NCBI GenBank assembly: GCA_964522165.1
Contig: CAZFVV010000024.1
Coordinates: 1 to 54,707 of the forward strand
Direction: 5' to 3'
Source of the DNA: JABWBP01 sp964522165
GTDB taxonomy: Bacteria; Calditrichota; Calditrichia; RBG-13-44-9; J075
Length of the DNA stretch: 54,707 nucleotides
Shown here piece by piece: positions 25,635 to 33,970 of the stretch. Below the pieces are notes generated by a model. The model worked only from the letters and a program-made list of their open reading frames with translations. It did not search any database and was not told where the DNA came from. A program made the position numbers and the translations under genes. Numbering within the stretch: position 1 is the stretch's first letter; each line of letters opens with the position of its first letter.

Positions 25635-26684
25635 TTATTCTGGATCCTTTTCCTCAAACAGATTCTCATCCGAACGATTCAGGTTGAGCAATTGCTCATC
25701 AATCGCCTTCACTGCCGCGAAACGAGAATCCGGGGCAAGATGAGCATAGATGAGGGTTGTCTGAATGGATTCGTGGCCCAACAATTCTTGAATGACCTTC
25801 AGGTTCACGCTCCGTTGTACCAGCCAGGAAGCATAGGTATCTCGCAAATTATGAAAGGTGAACCGCTCCAAGCCCACCTGATCTGCATACTCTCGAAACT
25901 GCCTGGCAATCTCTTTGGTATTCCGCGAGCCCGTGACAACAAATTCCGATCCACGTTCCAACCGGGATAGAAATTCCCTCAGCCCCTCCGGTATCGGAAC
26001 GGTACGCTCTTTCGAACCTTTCCCGAAGAATTTAACGGTGCGATTTTTCAGATCAACGTCTTCCCATTTTAAATTGCAGATTTCACTAACTCTTGCGCCG
26101 GTATGCAAGGCAATGAAGATGTGTTGATAGATACTTCTGCCCCGGGTATGGTTAAGCAGGGTTGCCGCCTGTTCGGGAGTCAAAAAGATCGGCTTCTTTT
26201 TAGGAACCTTCAACTTGGTCATTTGCTTAAAAGGGTTTTTCGGAAGATACTCATATTTGACCGCCAGGCTGAAGGCGGCGGATAGATGTCTCAACTCGAT
26301 ATTCACCCCGCTGGGCTTGAATCCCTTGTGTTTCAATAAATGCTCTTTGTAGGCTTCGATCAGTTTGAGGGAAACATTCGCAAGGAGAATGTTTCCGCAA
26401 AAATTCAAAAAGTTTCTGTAAATGATTTTCTCCCTTTCATAAGTGGTTCGTGATTTGTTGTTTTGAGAATACTGAGCCGCTTCCGCCAGGAAATCCGCCA
26501 GCGTGATATCTAACTGGAAATAATTCTCCAGCCGGAATTTCCCGGCGGCAAGCTCATCCTCGATTTTTCGTTTAATTTGCTCCGCTACCTTCTTTGAACT
26601 GGTTTTTAGAGACTTTTTGTGCAGCTTATTGCCATAATAAAAATAGATCTTGTAATAGGGGCCTTCTCTGCGAATTGAAGCCAT
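25635..26684 (-). CDS. Tyrosine-type site-specific integrase
   Basis: A 349-aa phage-type integrase. The N-terminal Arm/SAM-like region covers about 1-160 and the catalytic domain about 165-330. The catalytic set is visible: Arg in HTGARVSEICNLKWED, HNLRDTYASWLV (HxxR), the LGHESIQTT histidine and Tyr in LIYAHL. It recombines element and chromosomal attachment sites. It lies next to tRNA-Leu and just after an excisionase-like gene, the standard integration module. GAGG lies about 8 nt before the ATG. Confidence 0.95.
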   Translation of the reverse strand: MASIRREGPYYKIYFYYGNKLHKKSLKTSSKKVAEQIKRKIEDELAAGKFRLENYFQLDITLADFLAEAAQYSQNNKSRTTYEREKIIYRNFLNFCGNILLANVSLKLIEAYKEHLLKHKGFKPSGVNIELRHLSAAFSLAVKYEYLPKNPFKQMTKLKVPKKKPIFLTPEQAATLLNHTRGRSIYQHIFIALHTGARVSEICNLKWEDVDLKNRTVKFFGKGSKERTVPIPEGLREFLSRLERGSEFVVTGSRNTKEIARQFREYADQVGLERFTFHNLRDTYASWLVQRSVNLKVIQELLGHESIQTTLIYAHLAPDSRFAAVKAIDEQLLNLNRSDENLFEEKDPE

Positions 26685-26715
26685 AACTTCGCCTCAATGG
26701 TGTTAACAGTTCATT

Positions 26716-26976
26716 TCACTTGCGGATCTCGGCAACGATCCTCTTCCTGACCCCGACCGCAGTGAGGTATTTTTTGTTTTGTTCGATTAGACGGTTAAGA
26801 TCACGAACATCATACTTGGGGTTAGCTCCCTGAATTTTAACCTGGGCTATGATCCCCTTATTTACCCATTCCCAGAGGGTTTTGGGATGAATTCCCAGGT
26901 AGTCCGCGGCTTGTTTGCCCGTCAGCAATCGTGGCTTGCCGGAATTCGAATCGGGTTGTAATTCTTTGATAGTCAT
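26716..26976 (-). CDS. Excisionase-like helix-turn-helix protein
   Basis: An 86-aa protein with a MerR-type HTH_17 domain: LLTGKQAADYLGIHPKTLWEWVNKGIIA (about 18-45), then a wing. Such proteins act as excisionases or repressors beside tyrosine integrases. AGGAGA lies 6 nt before the ATG. It ends 31 bp upstream of the integrase start, so the two are probably co-transcribed. Confidence 0.85.
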   Translation of the reverse strand: MTIKELQPDSNSGKPRLLTGKQAADYLGIHPKTLWEWVNKGIIAQVKIQGANPKYDVRDLNRLIEQNKKYLTAVGVRKRIVAEIRK

Positions 26977-27214
26977 GATTTTTCTCCTGATTTTGCTTTT
27001 GTACTTGCCGTTTGCGTTATTTACATTTCAAATACACCAACCGGATTTTTGAATTTTTGCCTTTGTTGAGTCCTCCTCATTTTACTGGTCTAAACAAATC
27101 ACCCCACCATGGTCATTTTCACCAGGCCAATTCTGCATATCTCTGCACGCCATTCCTATGCAATTGGTTTGAACGTCGGCTTTGTGCTGCGCACTCTGCG
27201 CTCTGCAAATCTTC

Positions 27215-27745
27215 CTACCCCCCCGGCCGGTGATCTGATGCCTCCCACTCCTTGCGGTAGCGGCGGATGGTGGTATGGCTGCAGCCGATCAACTCGGCGA
27301 GCTCGCGGTTGGATTTCTCAGCGTATTTTCCCAGGTGGAAGCGGATCACCGCCTTGAGGTTTCCATTGGTTTCCGGGATGGAATCCCGCTCGGTTAGGGC
27401 CTTTTCCAGCCAGCCGAACAGGCAGAGCATCAACGGCACCAGGATGCCCACGGTGACGGCGATGAGCAGCCCGAATGTTCCGGGCGGTTTCCAGTCGAGC
27501 ATGTATTTCACGTTCAGGGAGACGCTCACCAGGCCGGAGAGCACCAGGATGATTCGCGCCGGCAGCAGCTCGATCAACTGCATGCAGTAATAGATCGAGG
27601 TATCAATTGCTAAAACCAGCAGCACGGTGGTGAGCACCGGGAAATTCAACCCGCCCCGGTAGAGGGTGAGGATGGAATAGCAGTGCTCGAAGGTAGCTGC
27701 CAGGAACAGCAGCGGCAGAATCCTGAGCCAATAACGGTGCGGCAT
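27215..27745 (-). CDS. Four-helix membrane protein with C-terminal HTH
   Basis: A 176-aa protein with four hydrophobic segments (about 8-25, 34-52, 60-80, 88-112) and a cytoplasmic tail of about 60 residues that contains a helix-turn-helix: SNRELAELIGCSHTTIRRYRKEWE (about 145-168). The layout recalls membrane-plus-HTH (DUF2637-like) proteins of actinobacterial plasmids, but no sequence identity is claimed. GGAGG lies 4-5 nt before the ATG. It lies 24 bp after radC in the same direction. A membrane-tethered DNA-binding protein is the simplest reading. Confidence 0.7.
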   Translation of the reverse strand: MPHRYWLRILPLLFLAATFEHCYSILTLYRGGLNFPVLTTVLLVLAIDTSIYYCMQLIELLPARIILVLSGLVSVSLNVKYMLDWKPPGTFGLLIAVTVGILVPLMLCLFGWLEKALTERDSIPETNGNLKAVIRFHLGKYAEKSNRELAELIGCSHTTIRRYRKEWEASDHRPGG

Positions 27746-27769
27746 AGAGACCTCCGGATCGGTTTTCGG

Positions 27770-28486
27770 TTATGAACTCTCGATCAGCCCGGCCTCGCGG
27801 AAGCTGAAGTATTTTCCCTGCCCGATGATGATGTGATCCAGCACCGGGATATCCATCAGCTTGCCTAACTCCACCAGGCGTTTGGTGATGTTTTTGTCTT
27901 CCTGCGACGGCTCCGCTTCCCCGGAGGGGTGGTTGTGCAGCAGAATGACGCTGGCGGCGGATTCCAGGATTGCGACTTTAAACACTTCCCGGGGATGCAC
28001 CAAGGAAGAATTCAGAATCCCTTCGCTGATCTGCACGTCGCGAATCAACGCATTGGCGCTGCTAAGAATCAGCACCATGAAGACCTCTTTCTGCAAATGG
28101 GAGAGCAGCGGCTCATAACGCCGGAACACTACCTCCGGATCGGTGATTTTCAGCCTGGGGTGAAGGGGCAGGCTGTTGATACGCCGGGCGATCTCGAAGG
28201 CCGCGGCCAGGCTGGCGGCCTTCACCGGGCCGATGCCCTCCCAGCGGGAGAACTCCGCCCCGCTGAGCGCGGCTAACTCCCGGAGGTTCCTGTAGCGAGT
28301 GAGGATGACCCGGGCGATTTCCAGGGCCGAACGGTTTTTCGAGCCGGTGCGCAGCAGCAGGGCGAGCAGCTCCACGTCGCTGAGCGAGGAGGCTCCCATT
28401 TGGCGGAGCTTTTCCCCGGGCAGCTCTCCCCGGGGCCATTCGCTCAGGCGGGTCTCGTAGAAGGTGGGGTCTTTGATTTTGTGCAT
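27770..28486 (-). CDS. radC: RadC-family JAB/MPN protein
   Basis: A 238-aa RadC protein. An N-terminal helix-hairpin-helix region (LRELAALSGAEFSRWEGIGPVKAASLAAA) is followed by the JAB/MPN metalloprotease-like domain with HNHPSGEAEPSQED (zinc ligands) and the closing DHIIIGQGKYFSFREAGLI. RadC is frequent on mobile elements; its activity is unsettled. The ATG at 28486 has GAGG upstream; the longer ORF upstream runs through a word repeat into the clamp gene and is rejected. Confidence 0.93.
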   Translation of the reverse strand: MHKIKDPTFYETRLSEWPRGELPGEKLRQMGASSLSDVELLALLLRTGSKNRSALEIARVILTRYRNLRELAALSGAEFSRWEGIGPVKAASLAAAFEIARRINSLPLHPRLKITDPEVVFRRYEPLLSHLQKEVFMVLILSSANALIRDVQISEGILNSSLVHPREVFKVAILESAASVILLHNHPSGEAEPSQEDKNITKRLVELGKLMDIPVLDHIIIGQGKYFSFREAGLIESS

Positions 28487-28497
28487 GGGAACCTCGG

Positions 28498-28662
28498 GGG
28501 GTGATTTAGCGATTTGGTGAGTGGGTGACTTGGCGGTTTGGTGAGTGGCGGATTGAGTGCCTGCCCCTACGGGGATCGAGTGGATGGGAAACAATACAAT
28601 GTTCACAGGGGTGAGCACCGACTTTTCAATCCCCCAATCACCCAATCGCTCAATCACCCAAT
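28498..28662. repeat. Inverted word repeat, CAATCACCCAATCGC family
   Basis: GTGATTTAGCGATTTGGTGA and GTGGGTGACTTGGCGGTTTGG on the left face CAATCCCCCAATCACCCAAT and CGCTCAATCACCCAATC on the right, filling the radC-clamp gap. The family recurs at 31617-31703. Confidence 0.75.
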
Positions 28663-29898
28663 CTACGCAGAAACCGCCACCGCTTCGCTGTGAGGAAAGG
28701 CAGGCTCCAACCCCACGATCTCCCGCAGGGGCATGAGCACGATTTCGGTGAAAGTATCGGTCTCCCCGGGCAGTAAAATGTAGCTGGCGCGATCCCAGCG
28801 GCGGTAGCCCAGGGTAATCCTCTCGCAGGAGACGCTCTTCAGCATCTCGGCCAGGTAGCGGGCGTTGAAAGAAATGGAGAAGCGGCAGCCGGAATGGGTT
28901 CCCCGGAAAGATTCCTTCATCTTCGTGATCTCCCCGGGGATGCTGTTGGCGTTGATCCACACCGTCACCTGGAACTCATCCCCGCCCGCGTCGAGGTGCG
29001 CGGCGGTAAATTTATCCGGGATGAGGGTGAGCGCTTCGTTGAGGAATTCCAGCAACTCCGCGCGGTCGAAGCAAATGCGGCCCTTCGGCTGGGGGTCGAT
29101 CACCCGCTCGATCTCCGGGTAGGCTTCCGGGATCAGCCGGGAGAGCAGGGTAAAGTCTTCCCACTCCAGCCGCAGGAAGGGAAGCGGGTTCTCCGGGGCC
29201 TCGCCCGCCTGATCGGAGTCGGGCAGGCTTCGCTGGCTGTTTTCGGGCAGGCCCGCCTCATCGCCGCCGGGCAAAAATGGATTCACCCAGCAGCCGGTGA
29301 AGACCCGGATATCCGTTCCGGCTTTTTCCGGAAGTTCCGGGATTTTCGCGGGAAGGATCATTTCGTAATCTACTTGCGGCGCTTCGGGGTGCTGCACACG
29401 GATGAGGCGGTGGCCGTCGGTGGCGGCGCTGATGCGCTTCCCCCCGCGGGAGCGCAGCAGCAGGCCGGTGAGGGCCGGGCGCAGGGGATCCGTGCTCAAA
29501 TAGCTTTTATGGGATTTCAGGCGCTGCAAAAAAGCCGGGCTCCAGCGATCCACTTCCTTGAATTCCACCGCCGGCAGGGCCGGAAAATCCCCCGGCTCCG
29601 GGCGGGCGGCGCCATCCAGTTGCAGGGTTTTCCCGGCCGCCTGAATGCGCACTTTCTCCAAAACGATGGGAAACTCGCGAATCTTCTTCAGCCTGAGCAA
29701 GCGTTCCAGCACCTCGAAGGGGAGCAGGAAATCCCCCTGAAAACTGCCCTCGGGGAGATGGTAAAGAAGAGTTGTTTCCAAATCGGTCACCCGGATAAAA
29801 CCGTTTTCGATGCAGGCGTAGGTGAGGCAGATCAGAGAGGTTCGCCGGGGCGCGATCTTCCTGCCCAGGCGGATGAATTCGATCAGGGATTCGTTCAT
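28663..29898 (-). CDS. Divergent sliding clamp (DnaN-like)
   Basis: A 411-aa homologue of the DNA polymerase III beta clamp. Domain landmarks are LRPALTGLLLRSRGGKRISAATDGHRLIRV (domain 2), FTLLSRLIPEAYPEIERVID (domain 2-3) and FSISFNARYLAEMLKSV...EIVLMPLRE (domain 3). An acidic, Pro-rich loop of about 35 residues (about 205-240) interrupts domain 2. It is weakly similar to chromosomal clamps and is encoded by the element, so it may equip element replication or redirect repair polymerases. The last residues extend 10-15 aa past the usual C terminus. It is upstream of radC. Confidence 0.75.
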   Translation of the reverse strand: MNESLIEFIRLGRKIAPRRTSLICLTYACIENGFIRVTDLETTLLYHLPEGSFQGDFLLPFEVLERLLRLKKIREFPIVLEKVRIQAAGKTLQLDGAARPEPGDFPALPAVEFKEVDRWSPAFLQRLKSHKSYLSTDPLRPALTGLLLRSRGGKRISAATDGHRLIRVQHPEAPQVDYEMILPAKIPELPEKAGTDIRVFTGCWVNPFLPGGDEAGLPENSQRSLPDSDQAGEAPENPLPFLRLEWEDFTLLSRLIPEAYPEIERVIDPQPKGRICFDRAELLEFLNEALTLIPDKFTAAHLDAGGDEFQVTVWINANSIPGEITKMKESFRGTHSGCRFSISFNARYLAEMLKSVSCERITLGYRRWDRASYILLPGETDTFTEIVLMPLREIVGLEPAFPHSEAVAVSA

Positions 29899-29924
29899 GG
29901 AATGTGCTCCTTTCCAAACTACTT

Positions 29925-30075
29925 AGCCACAGAGGCCACAGAGTTCACAGAGAATTTTTAACAGGGCAGGGAAAGCCAGAGACCCTGGCAAGTTCTGGTC
30001 TGGTTGGAAAGTATCGCCCTGGCAGGGATGCTTGATTCCCCTGGGTTCTCTGTGCTCTCTGTGGCTAAGAATTGA
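29925..30075. repeat. Inverted word repeat, CCACAGAGGCCACAGAG family
   Basis: TTAGCCACAGAGGCCACAGA on the left faces TTCTCTGTGCTCTCTGTGGC on the right, enclosing about 85 bp, between the clamp gene and a Cys-rich gene. A second copy is nested at 32733-32846. Confidence 0.75.
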
Positions 30076-30093
30076 ATGGTTTGCATTGAGGAT

Positions 30094-30561
30094 TCAAGCC
30101 CGGCACACCGGGCAGCCAGGGCAGTTGTTGTGGCGACATGTGCCGAGAGCGGTTTGGTAATCGGCTGCCAGCGCCCCGCAGCGGGGGCAGCAGAGCAGCC
30201 CGCCGAAGAGGATCAGGTTGGGATATTCCGCCCGGATGTCACAGCCGGTCTTGAAGTGAACGTCGTGAGCCAGGGCGTCGTTGTATTCGGAGATGAATTG
30301 GGGGCCATAGCGCAGGGGGTACGCCATCTTCGCCCCCGCGCCTAAGAAGCGGTTGTTCACGAAGAGGATGTTCTTGGAGAACCGCTCTACCAGTTCCAGG
30401 GCCTCTTCGGCATCCAATGGGATGAACCGCCCCCCGGCGGCGCGGTAACGCAGGATGGTTCGCAGCGCAAACTGCCCGATATTTCCGCAGCCGCGGCAGA
30501 TCAGGATGGGATCACCCTGGCGGGTCTCCGGGATCTTCATCAAGGCAAGGGTTTTCTGCAA
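30094..30561 (-). CDS. Unrecognised Cys-rich protein
   Basis: A 155-aa protein with one Cys pair near the N terminus (CRGCGN) and a Cys cluster at the C terminus (CCPRCG, then CRHNNCPGCPVC), probably binding zinc. No family is recognised. The start is a TTG with AAGGAG about 10 nt upstream; an ATG seven codons later lacks a ribosome site. Its first 50 bp overlap the end of the next upstream Cys-rich gene, which suggests coupled expression. Confidence 0.6.
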   Translation of the reverse strand: MQKTLALMKIPETRQGDPILICRGCGNIGQFALRTILRYRAAGGRFIPLDAEEALELVERFSKNILFVNNRFLGAGAKMAYPLRYGPQFISEYNDALAHDVHFKTGCDIRAEYPNLILFGGLLCCPRCGALAADYQTALGTCRHNNCPGCPVCRA

Positions 30562-31204
30562 AGTTTTGAATCTCCTTCAGTGAGATGTTCAGTTTGAGCT
30601 TTCCCAACTCCCACAAACAGTGCTCACAATCCACCTCTCCGCCGTTCTCGGCAAAACAGCGGGCGCACCACTGGATTGCATCTTTGCGATAGGCTTCATC
30701 CTGCCAACAGGCGCACAGGTAACACCCCGGCGGCCAGAGGTCGTCGATGCCGGCGCAGCCGCCGGTTTCCATGCAGAAATTCACGTCCTGGGCGATGGAG
30801 CGCATCTCGTTGCCGCAGTTGGGGCAGGAGAACACCGCGTCTTTGAACACGATCCGGGCAAAGCGCTCCCGGTCTTCGTCGGAGAAAATCTGGGTCTCCA
30901 TGTTCTCGTTGCACCACTCCCGAATATTGGGAGTGATGCGGCGGATGCCGGCGTTCTCGTTCTGGTTCCAGCAGATTGCGCCGTAGTATGCGGAAAGCAT
31001 TTCCAGGTAGAGGGCCAGGTAATGCCGGTCAACCTCCGCCTGGTCTTCGATATGCCGGTGGTTCGATGAACTCACCACACAGAATTTCAAAATGGTTTTG
31101 ATCTGCACCTGCCTGGCCTGAAAGCACCAGGGGCAATAAAACACCTTGCGCTCGGCGTTATCCAACAGCGAGCGCGCCGGCAGCCGGGCGACGTTCCGGG
31201 GCAT
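30512..31204 (-). CDS. Unrecognised multi-CxxC zinc protein
   Basis: A 230-aa protein with five or more CxxC pairs: CPWC near the N terminus, then CPNC, CYLC, CARC and CEHC. This many paired cysteines implies several zinc ribbons, as in nucleic-acid-binding or structural proteins. No family is recognised. The ATG at 31204 has AAAGGAAG about 6 nt upstream. It overlaps the next Cys-rich gene by 50 bp and lies in the element's unknown block. Confidence 0.6.
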   Translation of the reverse strand: MPRNVARLPARSLLDNAERKVFYCPWCFQARQVQIKTILKFCVVSSSNHRHIEDQAEVDRHYLALYLEMLSAYYGAICWNQNENAGIRRITPNIREWCNENMETQIFSDEDRERFARIVFKDAVFSCPNCGNEMRSIAQDVNFCMETGGCAGIDDLWPPGCYLCACWQDEAYRKDAIQWCARCFAENGGEVDCEHCLWELGKLKLNISLKEIQNFAENPCLDEDPGDPPG

Positions 31205-31398
31205 GATGGCTTCCTTTCCGGTGGGTTTATGGGAATCCATGGCTTCGCCAGGGGAACCACGAATTTCACAGCTTGCCCCGGATAGCCGGGGAATTTCACG
31301 AATTGGATTTTGTTATGGCTTGGCGTAATACCCTTGAAGATACTTTTCGCGTTCATCCGCGTCAATTCGCGGTTCAATCCAGAAAAACGAACTGATGT

Positions 31399-31596
31399 CT
31401 AAGCCTTCCTTCTTCCATATTTCCCATAGTCGGTGCAGTGGAAGCCGCGGCCTTTGAAATGGGCGGGTGGGGCGCCGATCAGCCGCCGGGTCTCCGGGGA
31501 GCGGCAGTTCGGGCAGGCGGGGGTTTCCCCGTCGCGGGCCAGCTCCTCGAAACGATGAGCGCATTTCCGGCACTGGAAATCGTGCAGCTTGAGCAT
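31399..31596 (-). CDS. FmdB-type zinc ribbon protein
   Basis: A 65-aa single zinc ribbon: LHDFQCRKCAHRFEELARD and PACPNCRSPETRRLIG match the FmdB/CxxC-CxxC regulatory family. AGGAGG lies 9 nt before the chosen ATG at 31596; a longer ORF reads backward through a word repeat. The function of this family is not firmly known; a regulatory or nucleic-acid role is usual. It is the third zinc-ribbon gene in a row in the element. Confidence 0.75.
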   Translation of the reverse strand: MLKLHDFQCRKCAHRFEELARDGETPACPNCRSPETRRLIGAPPAHFKGRGFHCTDYGKYGRRKA

Positions 31597-31616
31597 CTTC
31601 TTTTTCCTCCTGTAGG

Positions 31617-31703
31617 GAATTTGGCGAGTGGGTGATTGAGCGATTTTGCGATTAGCGGGTGAATGATAAATCGCCCAATCACCCAAACACTCAATCACCC
31701 AAT
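31617..31703. repeat. Inverted word repeat, CAATCACCCAATC family
   Basis: GGCGAGTGGGTGATTGAGCG on the left faces CGCCCAATCACCCAAACACT and CAATCACCCAATG on the right, between the FmdB-type gene and its upstream neighbour. Confidence 0.75.
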
Positions 31704-31707
31704 GTTG

Positions 31708-32622
31708 CTAATACTCATGCGCCACCGCGATCTCCGCAACCTCCGCCGCCTGCGGGTCGCTCTCCGGGCGGGCGAGGGTCAGCTCCATGCTGCGCTCCAC
31801 CACGGCCGCGGGATTGGCGGTGACTTGCTCCGGGATGCTCATGCGCTGGAAATTCTCATCCACCACCTCGCGCTTGGCGCGGTAAATGATCTCCCACAAC
31901 CCGTTCAACCTGCCCATCAGGTCGGCGTAACGGGCCTGGTAGGCGGCGGGGATCAGGGGCAGCTTCTCCGGGGTGGGGAGCCGGCGGAAGCTGATGCGAT
32001 CCAGCCCCTGCCGGCCGAGATTCAGGTCGCGCTCGATGGCGGCCTCCAGAGCATCGAACTCCCGTTTGAGTTCCCGGTATTCTTCTTTCAAGAGATGGGC
32101 GGTGTCAATGGCATCTTGCTGGCCCGGGATCACGCCAACACTTTCGAGAGAGTTAAAATCCTCCCGGAAACCGGCATCCACAGAGATGCCCAGGTCGCCT
32201 AACAGCCGGGCGGCCTGCTCCTCGAAATAAACCTTCTGGTTGAGGCTGTGGATGTCGGTCTCCGGGGCGTAGCTGGCGATGCGCTTGTCGAAGCTCAGGG
32301 CGGTGATATCCACTTTCTGGTTCAGGATGTCGTGCATGGAGGCGGCGAACTTCTCCGGGGTGTAGGTCTCCAACCGGTAGATGGAGCCGAAGACCCCGAA
32401 GCGCTCTTCCGGGCTGCGGTAGGGGCGGGCGATCTCCCGCTCTAAGCAGAGCAGCGCCTCGCCCTTGCCGGTCTCCTGCACCGAGACGTGAGAGACCGCG
32501 TAGTTCTCGCCGCGATTGGCGGCGTGGTAGCGGAAATTCTGCTGCGACTGCTCGAAATCCTCCCCCTCGCGCAGAATCTCCACCGCCTCGCCCACATCCG
32601 CTTTCATGATGATATTGGCCAT
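31708..32622 (-). CDS. Unrecognised 304-aa element protein
   Basis: An acidic, mainly helical soluble protein without membrane segments, cysteine motifs or a known domain that I recognise. A coiled-coil-like stretch lies at about 180-205 (LLKEEYRELKREFDALEAAI). Translation is supported by GGAG about 8 nt before the ATG and by codon use like its neighbours. It sits between two word repeats in the element's unknown block. Confidence 0.6.
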   Translation of the reverse strand: MANIIMKADVGEAVEILREGEDFEQSQQNFRYHAANRGENYAVSHVSVQETGKGEALLCLEREIARPYRSPEERFGVFGSIYRLETYTPEKFAASMHDILNQKVDITALSFDKRIASYAPETDIHSLNQKVYFEEQAARLLGDLGISVDAGFREDFNSLESVGVIPGQQDAIDTAHLLKEEYRELKREFDALEAAIERDLNLGRQGLDRISFRRLPTPEKLPLIPAAYQARYADLMGRLNGLWEIIYRAKREVVDENFQRMSIPEQVTANPAAVVERSMELTLARPESDPQAAEVAEIAVAHEY

Positions 32623-32640
32623 GGTGTGCTCCTTCTAATG

Positions 32641-33031
32641 ATTGATGGCACACGGATAACACAGATGACGCGGATTAGCACGGATTTTTTTTTGAATTCA
32701 TTCACTGATGTTACGCAGACACCAAAAATCAACCACAGAGCCACAGAGGGCACAGAGAATATCAAGTATTTATTGAATCTGAGGCTGCGCTGAGAAGCAA
32801 AAACGCTAAAAAGGCGACTAAAACTCTGTGTTCTCTGTGTCTTTTGCATGATGAGTTTATCGAACCATGTGGCAAAATGCGTAACATCAGTTATTCAGAT
32901 GCAAGTTTTACAGACTCAAACTCAATCCGGTGCCGATGATTCAAGCAAGTCATAATAAAGTTTTGAAAAAATCCGCGTAAATCCGTGTCATCTGTCCTGC
33001 CCCGACATTGTCGGGGATCATCCGCGTTCCA
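32641..33031. repeat. Nested inverted repeats (CACGGAT outer pair, CACAGAG inner pair)
   Basis: The outer arms 32641-32693 and 32968-33031 are complementary (ATTGATGG, ACACGGATAACACAGATGAC and relatives). Inside them lies a second pair of CACAGAG words (32733-32761 and 32823-32846). The right outer arm also carries the palindrome CCCCGACATTGTCGGGG (33000-33016). The outermost word touches the stop codon of the next gene. No coding sequence is seen in these 390 bp. Confidence 0.75.
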
Positions 33032-33970
33032 TCAATCCGTTGTGGCGCTGAACTCCAGAGTCTGGTATTTACAGCGCTGGTCGTTTGTGCCCAGGTTCAC
33101 CCGCAAGGGGCAGGAGAAGTTCAGGCAGATCCCGTACTCGTTGAGCTTGAACCCGCCCTGGCTTTTCTGGCAGGCCGGCTCCAGATGCCCGTGCTGGGCT
33201 AAAAATTCGCTCACCCGCTCCCAGGTGCGCTCCGCCGGCTCGAAGGGATAGCTGCTCGCAAACCTCTTGAACACCTTCTCCTTGATCTCCTGCGCAGCCG
33301 TCAAATGCGCCTGGCGAAGCTCATCATACCAGGGCGGGGCGGCATCGAGGAAATCATTGCCGGTGGGGCTTTTGTGATAGCGGAAAGGCGCGGCGTAGGA
33401 GAGCGAGACCTTCGCGGTAGGATTTCTCCCGGCAAAGCTGATGTTTTTACGAGTTGAGGTATAGACCGGGCGAGTATGGGAATCGGAACCGCGAGAACCG
33501 TGAGAATTACCCGGCAGGGGTGCAAAGGGAAATCCGTTGCCAGCCCCGCTCATCTCCGCCAGGCCGTGGAAATCCAGCCCATCCAAAATGCGGCTGACCT
33601 CCTCGCAGAAGCGCGCCAGGTCTCCCAGGGCGCTGTCGAAGCGTGGCTTTGCCGCCGGGGGCGTTGCAGAAGCTTCGGTGAACTCGCGCAGATCTTCATA
33701 GAAGGTCAGGCGGATGTCGTTCAGGGCGATCTCGAAGGAGTCGGTGAGGTAGAAAGCGATCTCTGCCACCAAAATTCGCGCCTGTTTCTGCTGGGAAAAG
33801 GAAACCACGGGGATAATGTTCATTCCCTCGGCGAAGCCCTTCTCCGGCCAGAGGATGCGGAAGTTCGACTGCACCGCCGCCCCGCTCTTGCGGTTCAACT
33901 CCTGGATGAAGCTCACGATCTCGTTTTCATACATCTCTAAAATGCGGCGCTTGTAATCCGAATCGCTCAT
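33032..33970 (-). CDS. Unrecognised 312-aa element protein
   Basis: A soluble protein with no recognised domain. It has an N-terminal helix (MSDSDYKRRILEMYENEIVS), a Ser/Gly/Arg-rich central section (about 155-190) and a C-terminal section with two Cys (HLEPACQKSQ and NFSCPLRV). The start at 33970 has GAGGAA about 8 nt upstream and overlaps the previous stop as ATGA, so it is translationally coupled. It is the last gene of a compact five-gene run (35282-33032). Confidence 0.6.
   Translation of the reverse strand: MSDSDYKRRILEMYENEIVSFIQELNRKSGAAVQSNFRILWPEKGFAEGMNIIPVVSFSQQKQARILVAEIAFYLTDSFEIALNDIRLTFYEDLREFTEASATPPAAKPRFDSALGDLARFCEEVSRILDGLDFHGLAEMSGAGNGFPFAPLPGNSHGSRGSDSHTRPVYTSTRKNISFAGRNPTAKVSLSYAAPFRYHKSPTGNDFLDAAPPWYDELRQAHLTAAQEIKEKVFKRFASSYPFEPAERTWERVSEFLAQHGHLEPACQKSQGGFKLNEYGICLNFSCPLRVNLGTNDQRCKYQTLEFSATTD

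Noticed and set aside
27770..28960. Long RadC form (396 aa)
   Set aside because: The N-terminal 158 residues read through a word repeat and the clamp gene; the ATG at 28486 with a ribosome site fits RadC length.
28894..29961. 355-aa rightward ORF
   Set aside because: It is antisense to the DnaN-like clamp and runs through a word repeat; its composition is not protein-like.
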